Assembly (NCBI GenBank): GCA_964017045.1
Contig: OZ024795.1
Span: 29,302,366 to 29,366,365, forward strand
DNA from: Omphiscola glabra
Taxonomy: Eukaryota > Mollusca > Gastropoda > Lymnaeidae
Direction of reading: 5' to 3'
DNA length: 64,000 bases
Each line of letters begins with the position of its first letter. The first letter of the stretch is position 1. Below are positions 59,438-64,000 of the stretch, one piece after another. Below the pieces are notes generated by a model. The model saw nothing but the letters and a program-made list of their open reading frames with translations. It did not search any database and was not told the DNA's origin. Both the position numbers and the translations under genes were made by a program.

Positions 59438-59717
59438 TGAATGGGACGTGGGAAATGAAATTTCTGCCCACCCACGTCATAACGAAGGGAGAGCACTAGG
59501 GAACGGAGGAGGAAAAAAAAAGCAAGTCAAAGCAGAAAGGAATGATTAAGTGGGTAGTCTCCCATGACGATTACGAAATAAGTGGCACTAGCCTGGGAAA
59601 AGTTCTATAGTTCTTTCTTCTTTACGTACTTCTCTTTGTCCCAACAAGGTAAAGTCACTTTGTAATTTTTAAAAAAAAATCGAAAAGCAAGAGATATGAA
59701 GATAACATATATTTTTA
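59438..59717. other. Unique spacer
   Basis: Nothing recognised; A runs near 59513 and 59670. Confidence 0.5.
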
Positions 59718-60978
59718 ATGGGGGGAGACTGCAATCAGGTTAGCACAATAGTCAATAGGAAATTAGTAAAACACAGTAAGGTTAAACCTGATAAAAGGAA
59801 CGCAACAAAACAACGAACGTGTCGGCAGGAAGCCTTCGTCAGCGAACAAACAGAAAAACGAATAAAATTAAAAAATGTATCAAAAATGTATAATGCACAT
59901 AGCTTAGAAGTATATATATATATATTTATCATCAATATAGATTTCAAGAAGGCATTAGATCGGGTTTGGCATGCTGCTTTATGGGCAACCATGAGGCATT
60001 ACAACATCAACACAAACCTAACCAGAATGATATGCAGCCTCTATGATAAGGCCACCAGTGCAGTCTTCTTCAACAACAACATCGGATAATAGTTCAAGAC
60101 CAAGGTTGGAGTACGACAAGGATGCTTGCTCCCCCCCCCCCCCACCCTGTTCAACATCTTAGAGAGAATTTTGTCAGATGCACTGGAAACGCATGTAGGG
60201 ACAGTCAGCATTGGTGGCAGAACTATCTACAACCTACGCTTTGCGGATGACATAGACTGACTGGCTGGAAGCGAAGAAGAGCTAGCCAACCTAGTAAAGC
60301 GTCTCGACAAGACTTCATCGTCCTTTGTGCAGAAAAGATAAAAATGAATAACACCACCGGCATCTCCACTGGAATTAAGGTCGGGGAGGAAAGATCAGAG
60401 ACAGATGGCAGCTTCAAATATCTCGGAGCAATAGACTCGGAAGAAGGCTCCAAGCCCGAATTGATGGCCATGATTGCGCAGACCACAACAGCACTAAAGA
60501 GGCTCAAGAATATATGGAACGACAAAAATATAGCCCTCAGCACCAAAATCAGGCTCCTTAATCCTCTCCACTTTCTTATATGCCTGTGAGTCCTGGGCAT
60601 TAACAGCAGAACTTGAAAGGAAAATAAAGGCGATGGAGATGAGATGTTTCAGAGGCATTCTTGATAACCAATGAACAAGTGAAAGAAAGGATTCGTCAAG
60701 CAATTGGGCAGTACGATGACCTCCTGGTGTCTGTAAAAACGTTCAAACTTGAGAGGTATGGCCACGTGACAAGAAAACAAGGGCCCGCCAAAGAAATCAT
60801 GCAGGGCACAACTAGAGGAGGGAGAAGAAGAGGAAGACAGAGGAAAAGATGGGAAGATAACATCAAAGAGTGGACGAGATTAAAACTAGTCGATGCTGTG
60901 CGTAGTGCGGAAGACCGAGATGAATGGAGAAGGATAGTTTTCATGTCATCTGTGGCGCCCAAACGGTCCAAGGACTAA
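59718..60978 (+). pseudogene. Non-LTR retrotransposon reverse transcriptase relic
   Basis: Frames in order: IDFKKALDRVWHAALWATM (RT core, 59935 on), ...SAVFFNNNIG then a stop. KVGVRQGCLL is followed by a run of C where the family has a short SPTLFN. TLFNILERILSDALE and the catalytic motif FADD (LRFADDID, stop just after) follow. From 60344 the thumb-like part reads SFKYLGAIDSEEGSKPEL, then YACESWALTAELE after a frameshift. The C-terminal tail ERYGHVTRKQGPAKEIMQGT, GGRRRGRQRKRWEDNIKEW stops at 60976-60978. No endonuclease domain is visible upstream. Stops, frameshifts and the C-run expansion make it dead. Clade not assigned. Confidence 0.88.
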
Positions 60979-61023
60979 GGGACATGATGATATATAATAT
61001 ATATATATTATTGTTTGGTAGAT

Positions 61024-61067
61024 GTATTGTTGTTTGATATATATATATATATATCAAACAACAATAC
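61024..61067. repeat. Perfect 44-nt palindrome
   Basis: GTATTGTTGTTTGATATATA and its exact reverse complement meet without a spacer in an AT-repeat centre. It lies about 45 bp after the retrotransposon relic. A further ATATCAAACAACAATA copy follows at about 61125. Confidence 0.9.
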
Positions 61068-61139
61068 ACCACTCTATCAGCAATTCAGCCATCAAACAGC
61101 AACTCATCAATCAAACAACAAAACATATATCAAACAACA

Positions 61140-61675
61140 ATAAGATGGGCCAAATTAGTGTGTCTAATAAGTTAGGCCAAACTAGTGCCCAATAAGATGG
61201 GCCAAATTAGTGTACAATAAAATGGGCCAACTAGTGACTAATAAGATGGCCCATCTAGCATCCATTAAGAATGGTCCATGCAACGAGTGTCCATAAAGAC
61301 TGACCCAACTAGTGTCCCTTAAGACCTGCCCAACTAGTGTTCATATAGACTGGCCAAACTAGTGTCCATTAAGACTTACCCAACTAGTATCGGTTAAAAC
61401 TTACCCAACTAGTATCCATTAAGACTTACCCAACTAGTGTCCCTTAAGACCTGCCCAACTAGTGTTCATATAGACTGGCCAAACTAGTATCCATTAAGAC
61501 TTACCCAACTAGTATCCATTAAGACTTACCAAACTAGTATCCATTAAGACTTACCCAACTAGTATCCATTAAGACTTACCCAACTAGTATCCATTAAGAC
61601 TTACCCAACTAGTATCCATTAAGACTTACCCAACTAGTATCCATTAAGATGGGCCAAACCAGTGCTCATTAAATG
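61140..61675. repeat. 25-bp minisatellite, ~20 copies
   Basis: AAGACTTACCCAACTAGTAT + CCATT; degenerate at the left, homogeneous at the right. Ends about 55 bp from the donor of the exon at 61731-61958. Confidence 0.95.
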
Positions 61676-61730
61676 AATCCATATAAATAAAGAAAAAACA
61701 AATCATTTAAAATTTGACACCTCTCCTCAC

Positions 61731-61958
61731 CCGTTTCTGTTCCAACCTGGGGATCTGGTCGTAGTACCTGGGCAGTTTGGACTCGAATCTCAAACTATCC
61801 TCAGCGTGGATGTTGGTGTTCTCGGGTCTTCCCTTTGGGTCAGCGTACGGCTCATAGTCACCAGGGCCCGGCCCGGCTTTGCCGTAGAATTCCATCCGTT
61901 TGGACGACAGTTTTCCGAAGTGGATTCCTTTATAGATTTTTGTAGCTGTTGTTTCTGG
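61731..61958 (-). CDS. STPG2: STPG2 internal exon A (76 codons)
   Basis: First STPG2 exon in the window, 228 nt, phase 0 at both ends. The acceptor is a pyrimidine-rich tract ending in CAG at 61959-61961; the donor is GTGAGG at 61725-61730. The exon opens PETTATKIYKGIHFGK, where the KGIHFG motif is characteristic of STPG2, and carries one PG-rich repeat AGPGPGDYEPY near residue 28. It ends IPRLEQKR, directly before the GVPGPGAY of the next exon, which is the same order as in vertebrate STPG2. The open frame runs on into both introns, so the boundaries come from splice sites and homology, not from stops. A 25-bp minisatellite ends about 55 bp past the donor and a 17-bp minisatellite starts about 45 bp before the acceptor. 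Confidence 0.85.
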
Positions 61959-62002
61959 CTGAATTGGGAAACAGAAAATCAAACGTTTAGTGAAAGAGAG
62001 AA

Positions 62003-62325
62003 GCCGTTACCGTGACCTTATTGTTACAGTGACCTTTTTGATACAGTGACCTCATTGTTACAGTGACCTTATTGTTACAGTGACAGTATTGTTACAGTGG
62101 CAGTATTGTTACAGTGGCAGTATTTTAACAGTGACCTTATTATTACAGTGACCTTATTGTTACAGTGACAGTATTGTTACATTGACCTTATTGTTACAGT
62201 GACAGTATTGTTACAGTGGCAGTATTGTTACAGTGACAGTATTGTTACAGTGGCAGTATTGTTACAGTGACAGTATTGTTACAGTCACCTTATTGTTACA
62301 GTGACCTTATTGTTACAGTGACCTC
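62003..62325. repeat. 17-bp minisatellite, ~19 copies
   Basis: TTATTGTTACAGTGACC with AGTATTGTTACAGTGGC variants. On the gene strand it reads GGTCACTGTAACAATAA. Starts about 45 bp upstream of the acceptor of the exon at 61731-61958. Confidence 0.95.
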
Positions 62326-62504
62326 ATTCAACGCTTGTACTGGATACGGCTGGTAAACCGTGGCATGCCATCACATTGTGTCAGTTGAATTTTAGAGGTT
62401 TTACAGCCAGAAGGCAAAAGGCATTATGACAATACGCGACAATGAGATTCATTACATCTACAGCCATGTTGACAAAACAATGTCCCATATATAAAATCCT
62501 CTGA

Positions 62505-62735
62505 CGGGAATACAATGTCCTCTAATGGGAATACAATGCTCGCTGATGGGAATACAATGCCCGCTGATGGGAATACAATGCCCTCTGATGGGAATATAAT
62601 GCCCGCTGATGGGAATACAATGCCCGCTGATGGCAATAGAATTCCCTCTGATGGGAATACAATGCTCTCTGATGGGAATACAATGCCCTCTGATCGGAAT
62701 ACAATGCCCTCTGATCGGAATACAATGCCCTCTGT
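62505..62735. repeat. 21-bp minisatellite, 11 copies
   Basis: GATGGGAATACAATGCCCGC + T. Open on both strands because of the 21-bp period. Confidence 0.95.
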
Positions 62736-62739
62736 TTCT

Positions 62740-63084
62740 ACACATTTTGTCACACGTTCCGTGGCACGTATGATCAAAGATTTTGGTAGGGAGGGGGGGG
62801 GGGGAGATCCCCCAAATCTCTCTTTACATTGGTCATTCATGCTGGTCCATACAACCCTACTTTTGTAGCCCATGCTGGGGGGGGGGGGGGATGTCTCGAG
62901 TGGTGTATCTTGAGACAACTCCTGTCACAATTGTCCACGTCATGGACCAGACCAGGGTCAGGTTTAACAAAGAAACAGAAGGAGCAGGCTACACGTAGAT
63001 GTTGCTATAGTTACAAGAGATGACGTTTCCAACAGTTTTCTGGTGGCATAGTTGTCAATATTTACCTTAGTTTCTTAAGTAAGG
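62740..63084. other. Unique sequence with G runs
   Basis: G runs near 62794-62804 and 62877-62890. No exon. Confidence 0.5.
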
Positions 63085-63314
63085 TCGATAACTTTTAATA
63101 ACGCCAAGTTTAGCGCCCGTTGGTGACTTCAAGAACACTGAGTCGATAACTTTTAATAACGCCAAGTTTAGCGCCCGTTGGTGACTTCAAGAACACTGAG
63201 TCGATAACTTTTAATAACGCCAAGTTTAGCGCCCGTTGGTGACTTCAAGAACACTGAGTCGATAACTTTTAATAACGCCAAGTTTAGCGCCCGTTGGTGA
63301 CTTCAAGAACACTA
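63085..63314. repeat. 58-bp repeat x4
   Basis: TCGATAACTTTTAATAACGC units at 63085, 63143, 63201 and 63259, virtually identical. Confidence 0.96.
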
Positions 63315-63339
63315 AGACTTATATTGTTAACCCTTTTCT

Positions 63340-63585
63340 TGTCTGATATGATGGTCAAATGACAGCTTTACGAGCCTATATAAGACATAATGATTACATA
63401 GCAGCTTTATGAGTCTATGTAACATTGTTCCGTCATCGGCTGTCAAAAACAGTTAGTGCCGTGTAGCAGCTTTATGAGTCTATGTAACATTGACATCGGC
63501 TGTCAAAAACAGTTAGTGCCGTGTAGCAGCTTTATGAGACTATGTAACATTGTTCCGTCATCGGCTGTCAAAAAACAGTTAGTGC
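63340..63585. repeat. ~60-68-bp repeat x3
   Basis: GTAGCAGCTTTATGAGTCTA + TGTAACATTG(TTCCGTCA)TCGGCTGTCAAAAACAGTTAGTGCC; one copy lacks TTCCGTCA. Confidence 0.9.
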
Positions 63586-64000
63586 CGTGAAATAAAGGGA
63601 GAGCAGTACACACAGAGCACTGTTAGTGCCGTGAAATAGAGGGAGAGCGGTACACACAGAGCACTGTTAGTGCCTTGAAATGAAGGGAGAGCGGTACACA
63701 CAGAGCACTGTTAGTGCCTTGAAATAAAGGGAGAGCAGTACACACAGAGCACTGTTAGTGCCTTGAAAAAAAGGGAGAGCGGTACACACAGAGCACTGTT
63801 AGTGCCTTGAAATAAAGGGAGAGCGGTACACACAGAGCACTGTTAGTGCCTTGAAATAAAGGGAGAGCAGTACACACAGAGCACTGTTAGTGCCTTGAAA
63901 AAAAGGGAGAGCGGTACACACAGAGCACTGTTAGTGCCTTGAAATAAAGGGAGAGCGGTACACACAGAGCACTGTTAGTGCCTTGAAATAGAGGGAGAGC
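63586..64000. repeat. 44-bp minisatellite running off the window
   Basis: At least nine copies of GTTAGTGCCTTGAAATAAAG + GGAGAGCGGTACACACAGAGCACT; the right end lies beyond 64000. Its GTTAGTGCCGTG start is shared with the preceding array, so one seems to have grown from the other. Confidence 0.95.

Larger units (their letters stand above)
5472..61958 (-). other. STPG2: STPG2-like gene, five internal exons
   Basis: Gene-level model on the minus strand, read from high to low coordinates: exons 61731-61958, 55035-55148, 53592-53751, 48352-48596, 5472-5655. All have AG acceptors and GT donors, and the phases fit at every junction (0, 0, 1, 0; the last exon ends in phase 1). The joined frame gives about 310 residues with five SHIPPO-type PG-rich motifs (PGPGDY, PGPGAY, APGAYN, PGPGAYN, IPGPAHY) and a further PPPGTYD. 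Order and spacing match sperm-tail PG-rich repeat protein 2 of animals as I remember it. SHIPPO-repeat proteins are associated with microtubules of cilia and sperm flagella; the exact role of STPG2 is not well established. Introns measure about 6.6, 1.3, 5.0 and 42.7 kb. The start codon and C-terminus lie outside the window. No promoter or polyadenylation site can be assigned. Confidence 0.85.

Noticed and set aside
1..64000. CRISPR array
   Set aside because: Tandem repeats here have no unique spacers and the DNA is eukaryotic; no cas genes.

Overview
This is eukaryotic, animal-type DNA, most likely from a mollusc and plausibly a gastropod. The grounds are: a split gene with GT-AG introns on the minus strand for the cilium/sperm-tail protein STPG2; several hAT DNA transposons, including copies that read like the SPACE INVADERS (SPIN) family known from the pond snail Lymnaea; remnants of non-LTR retrotransposons; and very many minisatellites. 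Nothing looks bacterial: no operons, no dense ORFs, no CRISPR. The species assignment is inference.

Gene content. One gene is convincingly visible. Five consecutive minus-strand exons at 61731-61958, 55035-55148, 53592-53751, 48352-48596 and 5472-5655 join in phase and encode about 310 residues of an STPG2-like protein with PGPG-Y (SHIPPO) repeats. Earlier exons lie beyond 64000 and later exons below position 1. Four complete introns fall inside the window, one of about 42.7 kb (5656-48351), so nearly the whole window is intronic DNA of this gene. Long open frames elsewhere are by-products of tandem repeats.

Mobile elements. A 2.36-kb Buster/ZBED5-like hAT (12443-14804) with a broken transposase sits inside a minisatellite and has a perfect 8-bp target duplication. 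A 1.6-kb internally deleted hAT (28111-29715) has TAGGGGTCGC termini and a perfect 8-bp duplication. Short non-autonomous hAT-type elements lie at 10953, 26124 and 34559 (and less surely 7046). SPIN-like copies lie at 11241 and 34794. Non-LTR retrotransposon relics are at 51024-51182 and 59718-60978.

Tandem repeats. I count roughly 60 different arrays, with units of about 10-64 bp. Summing my boundaries gives about 18 kb, near 28 percent of the window. Several show higher-order (dimeric) structure, one appears to be built from a hAT terminus, and four of the five STPG2 exons are flanked at very close range by arrays, in one case so close that the likely branch point lies inside the repeat. 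Homopolymer G/C runs of nine or more are also frequent.

No new enzymatic or defence system was found. The unusual features are the repeat landscape around a conserved ciliary gene and the SPIN-like transposons.
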